From a virus, in the IMG/VR virus record IMGVR_UViG_3300033491_000006, positions 1-24,578 of that record: a stretch of 24,578 nt of DNA. One strand, 5' to 3'. Shown here one piece after another: positions 14,899 to 22,205 of this stretch. Position 1 is the stretch's first letter, and the number at the start of each line of letters is the position of its first letter. Below the pieces are notes generated by a model. That model searched no databases and was not told where the DNA came from. It saw only the letters and a list, made by a program, of their open reading frames with translations. The position numbers and the translations under genes are program-made.

Positions 14899-15519
14899 CT
14901 AAATTTTGACTCTGCGGACCGCGCGAAGCCGGCCTTTGCCGTCCTTGCCGTCCGCACCCTGGTAGCCATCTGCGAAACCCTGGTACCAAGCGCTGAGGGC
15001 CGAGTACTGCGTGCTTGTCCAATACCACTCGTCGGCGAAGGACTCTGCGCCGCCTTCACGGAACAGTTCGACGGGCGTCTGGCCCGGCAGGTGGATCGAA
15101 TACGGATAGCCGACCGGCAGACTGCTCGGGTTGTCGCCGCTGCGGTAGACGTAGTTCTCTTCGGTGGTCGGCTTGAAGCCGCGGTAGAGCAGCTCGACCT
15201 GATCGCGCGCGCCGATGTGCCAGTCGTCGAAACCGCCGATACGCAGCTCGAGCACCTGTTGTGCGATCTCGCTGCCGGCCTCGGCCATCGCCTTGGTATT
15301 GGCGAGTCCGTCGAAGAAACTGTCGGCTCCCTCGATCAGCTTGTAATCGGGATGCCAGATGACCGGACCGAGATCGCCTTCGTTCTTCGGCGCGACGACT
15401 TGTGCGAACACGTCACCGTTGAAGGTGATGATGCCGGCGAAGTAACCGCCTTCCCACGGCGTGCCGAAAACGGTCGGAACTTCCTGCTTTGCCAGTGGCA
15501 GATTTGAGATTGCGTTCAT
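14899..15519 (-). CDS. DGR target protein 2 (DUF1566/Lcl-like, C-type-lectin fold)
   Basis: The ATG at 15519, with GGAG upstream, gives 206 residues. It shares the plan of target 1: an N-terminal WEGGYFAGII strand, VIWHPDYKLIEGAD, DGLANTKAMAEAG, a longer middle section with IGARDQVELLYRG (the ARDQ/RE helix of the family) and an extra PVGYPYSIHLPG loop. WYWTSTQYSA precedes the VR (about residues 170-203), and the end is RAVRRVKI. No export signal is visible. It is the first DGR gene of the local cluster, 62 bp upstream of target 1. Confidence 0.92.
   Translation of the reverse strand: MNAISNLPLAKQEVPTVFGTPWEGGYFAGIITFNGDVFAQVVAPKNEGDLGPVIWHPDYKLIEGADSFFDGLANTKAMAEAGSEIAQQVLELRIGGFDDWHIGARDQVELLYRGFKPTTEENYVYRSGDNPSSLPVGYPYSIHLPGQTPVELFREGGAESFADEWYWTSTQYSALSAWYQGFADGYQGADGKDGKGRLRAVRRVKI
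14911..15012 (-). repeat. DGR variable repeat VR2
   Basis: VR2 aligns with the TR over 102 bp with 16 differences at TR A positions (13 to G, 2 to T, 1 to C). One further difference is not at an A: a coding-strand G-to-C at 14928, changing Val to Leu. All ten Asn codons are changed. Confidence 0.96.
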
Positions 15520-15589
15520 AGATGCTCCAGAATGATTTCGAAAAAGAGCGGCCGGGACAGCGCCGCTTTCAACACACGCCACGCGGGGG

Positions 15590-15778
15590 TCAGCGTGACG
15601 TCCCACCCAGTTGCGCGTCGAGCGCGCGAATCCTCTTCACAACACGTTCGGGCAACGCAAGCGCCTGACCGCCATGCAAGGCAGCGAAAGCGGGCCGCAG
15701 AATTTCGCGATCGCTCGGCGGAATGTCGGCGTGTTCCAGCCGGGCCAGTGCGCGGAAAATAGGTTCGTCGGTCGTCAT
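15590..15778 (-). CDS. Small hypothetical early protein
   Basis: The ATG at 15778 (GAGG upstream, ATGA overlap with the preceding gene) gives 62 residues. The product is helical and basic toward the C-terminus (PERVVKRIRALDAQL). No family is recognised. It ends 70 bp before the start of DGR target 2. Confidence 0.7.
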   Translation of the reverse strand: MTTDEPIFRALARLEHADIPPSDREILRPAFAALHGGQALALPERVVKRIRALDAQLGGTSR

Positions 15779-16158
15779 GCTGCGACCTCGACGGGCCGTG
15801 ACCTTTCTAGCCACGCTTCCCACATCTTTTCCATCAGGGACGTGGAGTCGGTCGATCCCTTGGACTCCGGACGATTCTTGAACCACGCTTCGAAACGTTG
15901 GCGTTCGTCGTACTGGTCGATGCGCTGCTGAAGCACGTCGTGCTTTTCCTTCCAGTCATCCGCGCGCCTGATCGCGTCTGCCAGAGAATTGCGGAGTTCC
16001 TCCAACTGTCTGAAGGCGGCATTCGCCTCATCGCGCGTCGTCTCGTGCGCTTTCACTTCCTTGTCGTGCGTTAGCTGCAGGACCGTCGACTTATCGGCGA
16101 GCGTCAAGAACTTCTTCTGCAATTCATCGCGCTCACGCGTCACGGCCTGCAGTTGCAA
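15775..16158 (-). CDS. Coiled-coil protein, same frame as the upstream HTH gene
   Basis: The product of up to 127 residues is a long heptad-like coiled coil up to about residue 85 (RERDELQKKFLTLADKS, VLQQRIDQYDERQRF). It ends in an aromatic C-terminal part (EAWFKNRPESKG, KMWEAWLERS). The only starts are TTG (16158) or GTG (16143), neither with a visible ribosome site. The frame continues directly from the upstream HTH gene, separated only by a TAG stop and six codons. It may be a restarting gene, a readthrough product or the second half of a gene split by a nonsense change. Confidence 0.7.
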   Translation of the reverse strand: MQLQAVTRERDELQKKFLTLADKSTVLQLTHDKEVKAHETTRDEANAAFRQLEELRNSLADAIRRADDWKEKHDVLQQRIDQYDERQRFEAWFKNRPESKGSTDSTSLMEKMWEAWLERSRPVEVAA

Positions 16159-16173
16159 AGCGAGATCGAGAGA

Positions 16174-16509
16174 CTATTCGACGGCGCTAACGTCGGAGTC
16201 GGTCACTTCCGGTTTTTCAACCACCGGTGAGGCCGATTTCGGGGCCGCCACGGCGCCCGCCGCGAGAGTCGAAGGGCGCATGTCCACGCCATCTTGAGAA
16301 ACCTGCGGCGCGTCCTTTCGCGTGAGCCAATAGACGTACTCCGTGTGCCGCGCGCCGGTGCCTTCCAGCTTCCGCTCGAGAATGCCGCTGCTGACCATCG
16401 CGTTGAGCTCGCGAGAAACCGACAGCCGGTCCATGCACAGCTTGTCGGCGATCGTCCTAGCTGTGGACTGCATGACGGTGCCGAGGTACTTCTCAATTTC
16501 TGCTCTCAC
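16174..16509 (-). CDS. Winged-helix DNA-binding protein, ends at an in-frame TAG
   Basis: The GTG at 16509 has GGAGG upstream and overlaps the previous stop (GTGA), giving 111 residues. Residues about 10-60 form a winged HTH: ARTIADKLCMDRLSVSREL as helices 2 and 3, then ERKLEGTGARHTEYVYWL as the wing. The rest is a flexible Ala/Pro/Val linker. The stop is TAG, after which the same frame encodes a coiled coil. Phage proteins that join such an HTH to a C-terminal coiled coil exist, so an originally single gene is plausible. Likely a regulator of phage genes. Confidence 0.78.
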   Translation of the reverse strand: MRAEIEKYLGTVMQSTARTIADKLCMDRLSVSRELNAMVSSGILERKLEGTGARHTEYVYWLTRKDAPQVSQDGVDMRPSTLAAGAVAAPKSASPVVEKPEVTDSDVSAVE

Positions 16510-16970
16510 GCTGCCTCCGTGGGTGCGCCGATGACGGTAAAGCCAGCGGCTACGTAAGTCCTGATTGCGAACGACGTCATGTGCGGCGCCCATATGATCT
16601 CGATCGACGAGTTTGGCGCGGTATCGGATGCCGGCGCCGCACGGCCCATCAGGTTGAACACGCCCCGACCTTGGTATCCGCCTTGGCGAAACACAAACTT
16701 TCCAGTGCCGGGCCAAAAGTCGACCACGCCTAGTTCCGTCCTGACAATGAGATGGGCTGCGCCGTTCTTTTCTTCAAACTGATATCCGCGCTCGCGCAAC
16801 AGAAGGTTCGAGCTTTCACGGTTTGCTGCGCGTCGAGATTTGCTGCTTTCTCTGTCGGCGTCTTCGCTGCATCCCGAACAGCACTGCGGAAATCCAACGG
16901 CCTCGCCAAGGTATTCGCCGCACTGCTCGCAAGATGACCCGTCGAGCATCGATTCAGCGATTTCACCCAT
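16506..16970 (-). CDS. Zinc-ribbon-like early phage protein
   Basis: The ATG at 16970, with GAGGA upstream, gives 154 residues. The N-terminus has a probable zinc site, C-x2-C (SCEQCGEYLG) followed by CCSGC. The middle carries GAAHLIVRTE and VVDFWPGTGKFVFRQ, a small strand-rich motif seen in other phage early proteins, with RGVFNLM after it. The last part has APHMTSFAIRTY. It may bind nucleic acid; no activity can be named. Confidence 0.78.
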   Translation of the reverse strand: MGEIAESMLDGSSCEQCGEYLGEAVGFPQCCSGCSEDADRESSKSRRAANRESSNLLLRERGYQFEEKNGAAHLIVRTELGVVDFWPGTGKFVFRQGGYQGRGVFNLMGRAAPASDTAPNSSIEIIWAPHMTSFAIRTYVAAGFTVIGAPTEAA

Positions 16971-17064
16971 GACATTCCTCAAAAGGGTGGGGTACTTGCA
17001 TGCCGCGAAACGGAGATTCACGCCTCAATCGGCTTCATCCGGATCGTGGGCTTTCCCCCGTTGA

Positions 17065-17652
17065 TCAGGCGACCAGTTCCGGTTGTTTCTTGCGGCCGCG
17101 CTGAGCTTTCAACTGGTCATCGACCTCGTTCGCGCCGGTACCGGTGTCAGGTTTTTCTTCGTCACCGTCTCCGCCTTCAGGATCGACAGTCACGAAGACT
17201 TCCTGATTGAGCTTTCCGGCGATCTTCTCGATGTCGCCGTTGCTGGGATGACAGCGGACCTGAAACGAAAAGACCACGGTGCCGCCTTGCTTCGGCTCAA
17301 TGACGAACCTGCGCACCTTGGCATCGCCAAAAACGGCGTCTCCCTTTCCGCTGGCGCCGATGTGCACGGTCACCGAGGCGTTCTCGTAGACCTCGTCCCA
17401 TTTGATCGGTCCCATCTTCGGATTCTTGACGACAGTCATGTGGTCGGCGTCGGGATTTACTTCCTGTTGCGGCGAGTCCTCTTTCTCGTATAGCGAGGAC
17501 TTCAGCGTCGGCGAGAACATCGCGAGCGCCTGATTGCTGGCGGTGTATCGGAAGTCGATGTCCATAGCATTGACGTCCTGATTGCCATGTTTTTCCTGTC
17601 CGACGTTGATGTGAGTGATCTTGGTGAGCTGCCGTTCGTACTCAAATGCCAT
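17065..17652 (-). CDS. Hypothetical protein of the recombination module
   Basis: The 195-residue product starts at an ATG with AGGAGAG upstream. It is strand-rich up to about residue 155 (FEYERQLTKITHINVG, ASVTVHIGASGKGDAVFG, RRFVIEPKQGGTVVFSFQV). It then has a very acidic tail (DPEGGDGDEEKPD) and a basic end (QRGRKKQPE). A beta-rich body with an acidic C-terminal stretch is the general plan of single-strand-binding proteins, and the gene follows the exonuclease and annealing genes. That role is only a suggestion. A 94-bp gap after it shows no clear gene. Confidence 0.78.
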   Translation of the reverse strand: MAFEYERQLTKITHINVGQEKHGNQDVNAMDIDFRYTASNQALAMFSPTLKSSLYEKEDSPQQEVNPDADHMTVVKNPKMGPIKWDEVYENASVTVHIGASGKGDAVFGDAKVRRFVIEPKQGGTVVFSFQVRCHPSNGDIEKIAGKLNQEVFVTVDPEGGDGDEEKPDTGTGANEVDDQLKAQRGRKKQPELVA

Positions 17653-17676
17653 GGTGTCTCTCCTGGGGGGAAAAGG

Positions 17677-19245
17677 TCAGAACGCGGTTGCCAGACGTTC
17701 GTTGGCCGCCTCGAGGTTCATGTCGAGCAGCCACGAAAGAACGACGCTCTCGTGCACACGGTAGTTCGTCGCGAGAGTCGCGATGATCTCGTCGTCGGTG
17801 GGGCGCTTCGGTGCGGCGGCGCGACCAGTCCGGGCGGGTGTCTTGACCGGCTGCGCGGCGGCCACGGCAGGCGTGCTGGCGGCCGCAGTCGGCGCGAAGC
17901 TGGCTTCCTGAGATGCGGTCTGTTCGGCGGCGCACGCCTGCGCCTGACGAGTCTGTTCGAGTCGTTCTTCCTCGACCTTCTTGTGCTGCTCGATGCGCGA
18001 CGTCACGGCGAGCTTGAAGTCATCGGCCGGCTTCTGGATAAGCGTCTGCAGGTCACGGAACAGGAAACCGTATGCTTCGTCCTGTGGCCGGTACCAGTCG
18101 AGTTTCGAGCGCATCTCGCGCGCGGCCGCGTCGGCGGCGATCTTGCCGTTGGCAACGGTCGTATCGATCGATTCATGCAGGCTCGCAAGCGTGCGCTTGT
18201 TCTTCGCCGCAGCAACAAAGTCTGGAGCCGCAATATCGAGGCGCACCATGCTGAGTTCCGCATTCAGCGCCGCAACATGGTCGGCGAACCGCTTGCGGCC
18301 GTCGGCGATGATCTGATCCTTGATCTCGCCCTTGCGCTTCGTCACCAGTTTGTCGAGTCCGAGACGCTTCTCGCGCAGCTGCGCCTTGATGTGGTCCAGC
18401 GTGCGCATCAGATCGTCGATGCTGGCCGTCTGCGAGATCGCGGCGTTCTTGGCGACCTCGAGTTCCTTCTCGGCCTTCTCGCAGAACTTGACTGTTTCTT
18501 CCGCGTCCGCGAAGTCCTGATCCGTTTGCAGATCCGTCTTGATGTTCGCGATGAACTGTTCGGCGGCCGCCTTGAAGCGCGGCAGATTGCTCGTGACGAC
18601 CTTGCCTTCGATCTGCACGGCGAGAGTCGGGAGGCCCATGATCACTTCCGCTTGGGGCTTCTCGGCGAGTTCGCGCGGTTTATACTCGGCCAGATCCTTC
18701 TCGAACTGGGCCCAGCCTGCGCGCAAGCGTTCGAACCACGCCGGATCTGGCTTGACCCACATCGAGGCCATGTTGTCCCGCGTGCCGTCGGAACAAACGA
18801 AAAGCAGTTTGCTGGCGCCGCTGACCATCAGCAACTGCTGCGCCTGTGGCATGTAGGCGTCGGGCAGTTCCTTGCGCTTGATCGAGTCGAACAGCGCCTG
18901 GTTGAACTGCTTATGCTCGAACGCAATGGTTTCATCCATCGTCAGACCGTCGAACGATCCCGACAGCAGACCTTCAGAGCCGACGACCGGGTAAAGATCT
19001 TCGCCGATGGCTTCTTCGACGAGCGGCCGGGCAAGCGCTTCAACTTCGTGACCTTTGTCGAGGATGTGCTCTTGGAACCAGTCGCTGTATTCCTTCGCCG
19101 TGCCGGTGTGCTTCATGTGAAGCAGCTCGTTGCGCTTCACGTTGGCGGACAGGCCGAGCATCGCCGCGGCTTCGCTAGAGCCGAAATGCTTGTGGCGAAA
19201 GGCAAGCCATTCGTCGGAACCCTGAATTAGGTCGTGAGTTTCCAT
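17677..19245 (-). CDS. YqaJ/lambda-exo-type recombination exonuclease with long C-terminal extension
   Basis: The ATG at 19245, with GGAGCG upstream, gives 522 residues. The first about 200 form a PD-(D/E)xK nuclease: GSDEWLAFRHKHFGSSEAA, a Glu69 helix, Asp99 in GSFDG and Glu110-x-Lys112 in FEHKQ. It should degrade one strand of a DNA end so the annealing protein can pair the other. Residues about 230-430 are a long helical/coiled region, then an Ala/Pro/Thr-rich linker and a small C-terminal helical domain (EIIATLATNYRVHESVVLSWLL). The annealing gene lies 5 bp upstream. Confidence 0.92.
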   Translation of the reverse strand: METHDLIQGSDEWLAFRHKHFGSSEAAAMLGLSANVKRNELLHMKHTGTAKEYSDWFQEHILDKGHEVEALARPLVEEAIGEDLYPVVGSEGLLSGSFDGLTMDETIAFEHKQFNQALFDSIKRKELPDAYMPQAQQLLMVSGASKLLFVCSDGTRDNMASMWVKPDPAWFERLRAGWAQFEKDLAEYKPRELAEKPQAEVIMGLPTLAVQIEGKVVTSNLPRFKAAAEQFIANIKTDLQTDQDFADAEETVKFCEKAEKELEVAKNAAISQTASIDDLMRTLDHIKAQLREKRLGLDKLVTKRKGEIKDQIIADGRKRFADHVAALNAELSMVRLDIAAPDFVAAAKNKRTLASLHESIDTTVANGKIAADAAAREMRSKLDWYRPQDEAYGFLFRDLQTLIQKPADDFKLAVTSRIEQHKKVEEERLEQTRQAQACAAEQTASQEASFAPTAAASTPAVAAAQPVKTPARTGRAAAPKRPTDDEIIATLATNYRVHESVVLSWLLDMNLEAANERLATAF

Positions 19246-19250
19246 GCTTG

Positions 19251-20150
19251 TTACGCTCCCTGATTGCCGTTGTCCTGCGCCCACGACCGGATTTCTTTCT
19301 TCTGCGATTCGGTCAGCGACGCACCTTTGGTTTCGATGAACGCGATCATCTTTTCGGGCGTCTTTCGACCGGTCGCGACGACGGTCTTCCAGTCGTCCTT
19401 GTTCTTGTCGAACTTCTCCTGGTCGTAGGTCACCTTCTCGGTGGCTTGAGAAGAAGCTGCCGCACGATTACTGTTTCCCTGCTGTTCCGTGTGGGACGAC
19501 TGACCGGAATCTCCCTCTGCACCGCCCTGACCGTCGTCGTCTTCACCTTTGGTGGACATGCCGGATGCCGCTAGCAGGGTGTAACGCTGCAGGTATGTGA
19601 TCGTGCTGCCGCCCTGTTGCAGAACGTTTTTCTTTCCGCTGTTGTCCGGAGGGCCTTCCATCGACACTTTCTTCGAATGCCCCATGACATGCGTCACGAT
19701 GCAATCGACCTCGATCTTTCCCGGGCTTTGACGGATATCCCAGTCATAGGTAAGTCCGTGCGCCCCCATGGCGGGACCAAGAACATCGGTGACGTCTGAC
19801 AGTTCGGCGTGCCTGTAGCCGACAAAGTCGCCGTCCTTCGTGTTGTAGCCGACGGCCTTGCGCTTGAAAATCGGCGGGCAGGTACGCTTGAACTCGGTCA
19901 TCGCCGCGACGAACGCCTTGCGTGCTTCGTTTGCCTCCCAGCGCTGCTGCAGTTCCATCAATTTCTCAAGACGATCGAGATCGGCGTTCGTCTGGATCGC
20001 CAGGCGCAGCAGATCGGCGGGGGTCGTGAGAGAGATGCCCGTGCCGTGGTTGGTGGAAAGAGCCGATTGCTGCTGCGCAACCGGAGGCCGCGCCGTCGGC
20101 GTCTCTGAGGTATCGACGTCGATGACGTCGGCCATGGTTGCGGTGTTCAT
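19251..20150 (-). CDS. erf: Erf-family single-strand annealing protein
   Basis: The 299-residue protein should anneal complementary single strands made by the neighbouring exonuclease. Family signs are RWEANEARKAFVAAMTEFKR, then the FVGYRHAELSDVTDVLGPAM and AHGLTYDWDI strand region, VTHVMGHSKKVS, and the conserved GSTITYLQRYTLLAASGM followed by an acidic GEDDDGQGG stretch. A low-complexity Ser/Gln linker and a C-terminal helical domain (KMIAFIETKG) follow. The start overlaps the KTSC gene stop (ATGA). Confidence 0.92.
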   Translation of the reverse strand: MNTATMADVIDVDTSETPTARPPVAQQQSALSTNHGTGISLTTPADLLRLAIQTNADLDRLEKLMELQQRWEANEARKAFVAAMTEFKRTCPPIFKRKAVGYNTKDGDFVGYRHAELSDVTDVLGPAMGAHGLTYDWDIRQSPGKIEVDCIVTHVMGHSKKVSMEGPPDNSGKKNVLQQGGSTITYLQRYTLLAASGMSTKGEDDDGQGGAEGDSGQSSHTEQQGNSNRAAASSQATEKVTYDQEKFDKNKDDWKTVVATGRKTPEKMIAFIETKGASLTESQKKEIRSWAQDNGNQGA

Positions 20151-20431
20151 GATTGGCTGACGTCCTTTTCAATCTTCGCGTACGGGTGCTTCGTCGTATG
20201 CGGCTTGATGTGCTTGCCGAAGTGGCTGCCGATCGACTCGGCGGCCTTGAACTTCGCGAAGTCCTCGGCGGTGAAGTTCGCGTAGTGATACGTCGAGCCA
20301 GCACCGGCCTTCGACTTGAAACAGATGGCGAGCGTGTTCGTTTCGGGGTCGTGGCCGATGCTGTGAATCTGGCTGGACTCGACAGGCGACAGGTCGATCG
20401 GCGCGCGGCTGATTTCGGTGGTTTCGTTCAC
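20147..20431 (-). CDS. KTSC-domain protein
   Basis: A GTG at 20431 with a strong TAAGGAG gives 94 residues. The KTSC fold is seen as QIHSIGHDPETNTLAICFK, then STYHYANFTAEDFAKFKAA and IGSHFGKHIKP. The domain is common beside phage recombination genes and is suggested to bind RNA or DNA. It overlaps the small membrane gene upstream (GTGA) and the annealing gene downstream (ATGA). Confidence 0.9.
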   Translation of the reverse strand: MNETTEISRAPIDLSPVESSQIHSIGHDPETNTLAICFKSKAGAGSTYHYANFTAEDFAKFKAAESIGSHFGKHIKPHTTKHPYAKIEKDVSQS

Positions 20432-20598
20432 GTTGAACTCCTTACGTTTGACATCAGTTGAAGGCGCAGGGTGGCGGTTTCGTCCTGATCCCATTGGTGG
20501 GCGATCTCCATGATTGCGAACGCGCAGCAGATCGCGATCAGGAAGGAAATGGTTGGGTGCTTCTCGTAGAAGCGGTCCATCGATCTAACGAGTCGCAT
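20428..20598 (-). CDS. Small single-pass membrane protein
   Basis: The ATG at 20598, with GGAGG five bases upstream, gives 56 residues. A membrane helix lies at about residues 15-31 (TISFLIAICCAFAIMEI) after a basic N-terminus. The C-terminus is polar. Function unknown. Confidence 0.8.
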   Translation of the reverse strand: MRLVRSMDRFYEKHPTISFLIAICCAFAIMEIAHQWDQDETATLRLQLMSNVRSST

Positions 20599-20599
20599 G

Positions 20600-21070
20600 T
20601 CAGCCTCCGGTGGCTTTGGCAATTGCAGCTAGCACATTCACGTAGGCGACGTGATCCACGGAAACGACATGCATGCCATCTCCCGATGAATTGGTGGGGC
20701 ACTTGACTAGTTGAATAAGTGCCTTCAGTAAATCCGGCGCAGCAGCAATTAGAAGAGCGTTAGCCTCTTTGTCGGGACCGTAACAATGGGCGATATCACC
20801 GGACTCAGTCGACCAGATGTTCCTATCAATGAACATATTTTCGAATTCCGGATAGATCGCAGCGCAATCTTCGTCAACAACAATTTGGTCCCATGGACCG
20901 GGCGTTCCTTTGAAGTCACCCGTACTGACCTCACGGTTCTCCATGAAGCTGATAGTTTTGTACGGCTGAAGGGTGTATATCTCGCCATTGATGAGCCACG
21001 CACGATCATGTGGCGGTTCATCATCTACCTGAACCAAGGGCCGCCCGTTCACTACGATATGTTTGATCAC
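20600..21070 (-). CDS. Hypothetical early protein with KGTPGPW motif
   Basis: The 156-residue protein carries FKGTPGPWDQIVVDED, the start of a small domain found in many phage early proteins. It continues with IAHCYGPDKEANALLIAAAPDLLKAL, the usual second half. About 50 extra residues precede it, including a strand-rich VNGRPLVQVDDEPP part. The ATG overlaps the upstream stop (ATGA). The domain is widespread but its role is unknown. Confidence 0.82.
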   Translation of the reverse strand: MIKHIVVNGRPLVQVDDEPPHDRAWLINGEIYTLQPYKTISFMENREVSTGDFKGTPGPWDQIVVDEDCAAIYPEFENMFIDRNIWSTESGDIAHCYGPDKEANALLIAAAPDLLKALIQLVKCPTNSSGDGMHVVSVDHVAYVNVLAAIAKATGG

Positions 21071-21264
21071 CGCATACCTCCGATCGGCAGGTACACGTAC
21101 TGCGCCGAAATCGACTTCGGCACGTAGCCTTTGGCAATTCGATCCCAGGGCGCCACGCCGCGACGAACCAGATCAGCTTTTGCAGCCTCCTGACGGCGCC
21201 TGGTGCGCTCGCAGAGCATTTCGTATTTCAGGTCCAGCACGCGTTCGCGCATAAAGCTCGACAT
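21067..21264 (-). CDS. Small basic hypothetical protein
   Basis: The ATG at 21264, with GGGGG upstream, gives 65 residues. It has a charged N-terminal helix (FMRERVLDLKYEMLCERTRRR) quoted here in its key part ERTRRRQEAAKADL. The C-terminus is strand-like. Function unknown. Confidence 0.75.
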   Translation of the reverse strand: MSSFMRERVLDLKYEMLCERTRRRQEAAKADLVRRGVAPWDRIAKGYVPKSISAQYVYLPIGGMR

Positions 21265-21266
21265 GG

Positions 21267-21419
21267 TCAACCCCCGAACGAATGAAACATCGCGTTGACG
21301 ATCGAATCACCGAAGATCGTCGACAGCAATGCGACACACAGAAACGCTGCACCGAAAACGATGCAAGCCACGGTCACCACCACTTGCGTTTGCTTGAATT
21401 CGACGTCTGTGGGGTTCAC
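21267..21419 (-). CDS. Small membrane protein
   Basis: A GTG at 21419 with GGAG upstream gives 50 residues. A membrane helix spans about residues 12-31 (VVVTVACIVFGAAFLCVALL), and the C-terminus is mildly hydrophobic. The open frame extends further upstream but without a plausible start. Confidence 0.7.
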   Translation of the reverse strand: MNPTDVEFKQTQVVVTVACIVFGAAFLCVALLSTIFGDSIVNAMFHSFGG

Positions 21420-21448
21420 GTTTTTTCTCCTGAATCTGCGACGCTCGA

Positions 21449-21529
21449 TCACGAGCAGCCGCGCATGAATACGACGAAGCAGCCAGCGACGAACGCCCAG
21501 ATGCCCGCGTAGATGAAGATTCCAGTCAT
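21449..21529 (-). CDS. Membrane microprotein (26 aa)
   Basis: A very short gene with a strong ribosome site (GGAGGAAGGAAG) and an ATGA overlap with the gene upstream. The product is one hydrophobic helix (GIFIYAGIWAFVAGCFVVF) with a short basic tail. The good start signals and coupling make it credible. Confidence 0.65.
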   Translation of the reverse strand: MTGIFIYAGIWAFVAGCFVVFMRGCS

Positions 21530-21717
21530 GGCTTCCTTCCTCCGAGCTGGACATGACGAAGCCCGGGTGCGTACATCTCGTCACCGAGAATGACGCGGCG
21601 CGGCTCGTAGTCATCCCAGCTTGCCGCGCGTTGTGCTTCGGTCATCGGCTCAACGAGTTCGTCGCCGGCGCCGCGCGTCAGCGGGTCGTCATGGATTGGC
21701 AATTTATCGACTAGCAT
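21526..21717 (-). CDS. Small hypothetical protein
   Basis: The ATG at 21717, with GGAG upstream, gives 63 residues. It is acidic (MTEAQRAASWDDYEPRR in the middle) and soluble. It overlaps the 26-residue membrane gene downstream. Function unknown. Confidence 0.72.
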   Translation of the reverse strand: MLVDKLPIHDDPLTRGAGDELVEPMTEAQRAASWDDYEPRRVILGDEMYAPGLRHVQLGGRKP

Positions 21718-21729
21718 TGCGGACTCCAG

Positions 21730-21819
21730 TTATGGCCTGATCAGCCGGCGAAGCTCGAAACCGAGTGCGACGGCGAGGATTACGGCCGTGCCCAGAACGG
21801 GGTAGAGGATCGGGCTCAT
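21730..21819 (-). CDS. Membrane microprotein (29 aa)
   Basis: The ATG at 21819 overlaps the upstream stop (TGATG) and has GAGG upstream. The product has one hydrophobic segment (ILYPVLGTAVILAVALGF) and a basic tail (ELRRLIRP). Confidence 0.62.
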   Translation of the reverse strand: MSPILYPVLGTAVILAVALGFELRRLIRP

Positions 21820-21959
21820 CAGCAGCCTCTTCGTTCGTCGGCGACACCTTCGCCGATGATGTCGGCGGCGAATTCGCGCAACAGATGCTCAGTCAGGGCA
21901 CCCGCGCCACCTTCGGCCAGGCGCTTCAGTTCGATCAGGTCTTTCGCGATCACCGACAT
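21819..21959 (-). CDS. Small helical protein (46 aa)
   Basis: The ATG at 21959, with AGGAG upstream, gives 46 residues, helical and amphipathic (IAKDLIELKRLAEGG, LTEHLLREFAADIIGEG). It is coupled to the 29-residue gene downstream. Function unknown. Confidence 0.7.
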   Translation of the reverse strand: MSVIAKDLIELKRLAEGGAGALTEHLLREFAADIIGEGVADERRGC

Positions 21960-21968
21960 GACGAACTC

Positions 21969-22202
21969 CTACAGCCCTTCGCCCGTGACACGGAAGAACC
22001 GCAGCGAATCGACCGGCTCGCGATAGGCCAGTTGCGTATCGTCGTCGGCCCTGTTCGCCTTCCAGATCAGACCCAGCTCGGCGAAATCGTCGAGGCTGAT
22101 GTGCCGCGTCGTGCGGCCGATCGTGAAGGAGACGATGCGGTTCGAGCGCAACACGCCCGTCGCTTCGTTTCCTTCTTCATCAACAACCGTTCCTGTGGTC
22201 AT
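21969..22202 (-). CDS. Small hypothetical protein downstream of DGR target 3
   Basis: The ATG at 22202 (GGGAG upstream; a GTG at 22205 is an alternative) gives 77 residues. The product is strand-rich (GTVVDEEGNEATGVLRS, RIVSFTIGRTTRHISL). It has a FAELGLIWKA helix. Its ribosome site lies in a 6-bp hairpin after the VR3 gene. Confidence 0.75.
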   Translation of the reverse strand: MTTGTVVDEEGNEATGVLRSNRIVSFTIGRTTRHISLDDFAELGLIWKANRADDDTQLAYREPVDSLRFFRVTGEGL

Positions 22203-22205
22203 CAC

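Noticed and set aside
14697-15059. 120-codon minus-strand frame through VR2
   Set aside because: Alternative frame of VR2 and of the target genes, without protein-like features of its own.
16971-17064. Tiny gene of about 16 codons ending in MKPIEA
   Set aside because: It would need a CTG start or be only six codons long; too weak to list.
17587-19230. 547-codon open frame on the + strand opposite the exonuclease
   Set aside because: It is the mirror of a GC-rich gene with clear nuclease motifs; the translation is Arg/Leu/Val-rich with no domain, and it has no place in an operon.
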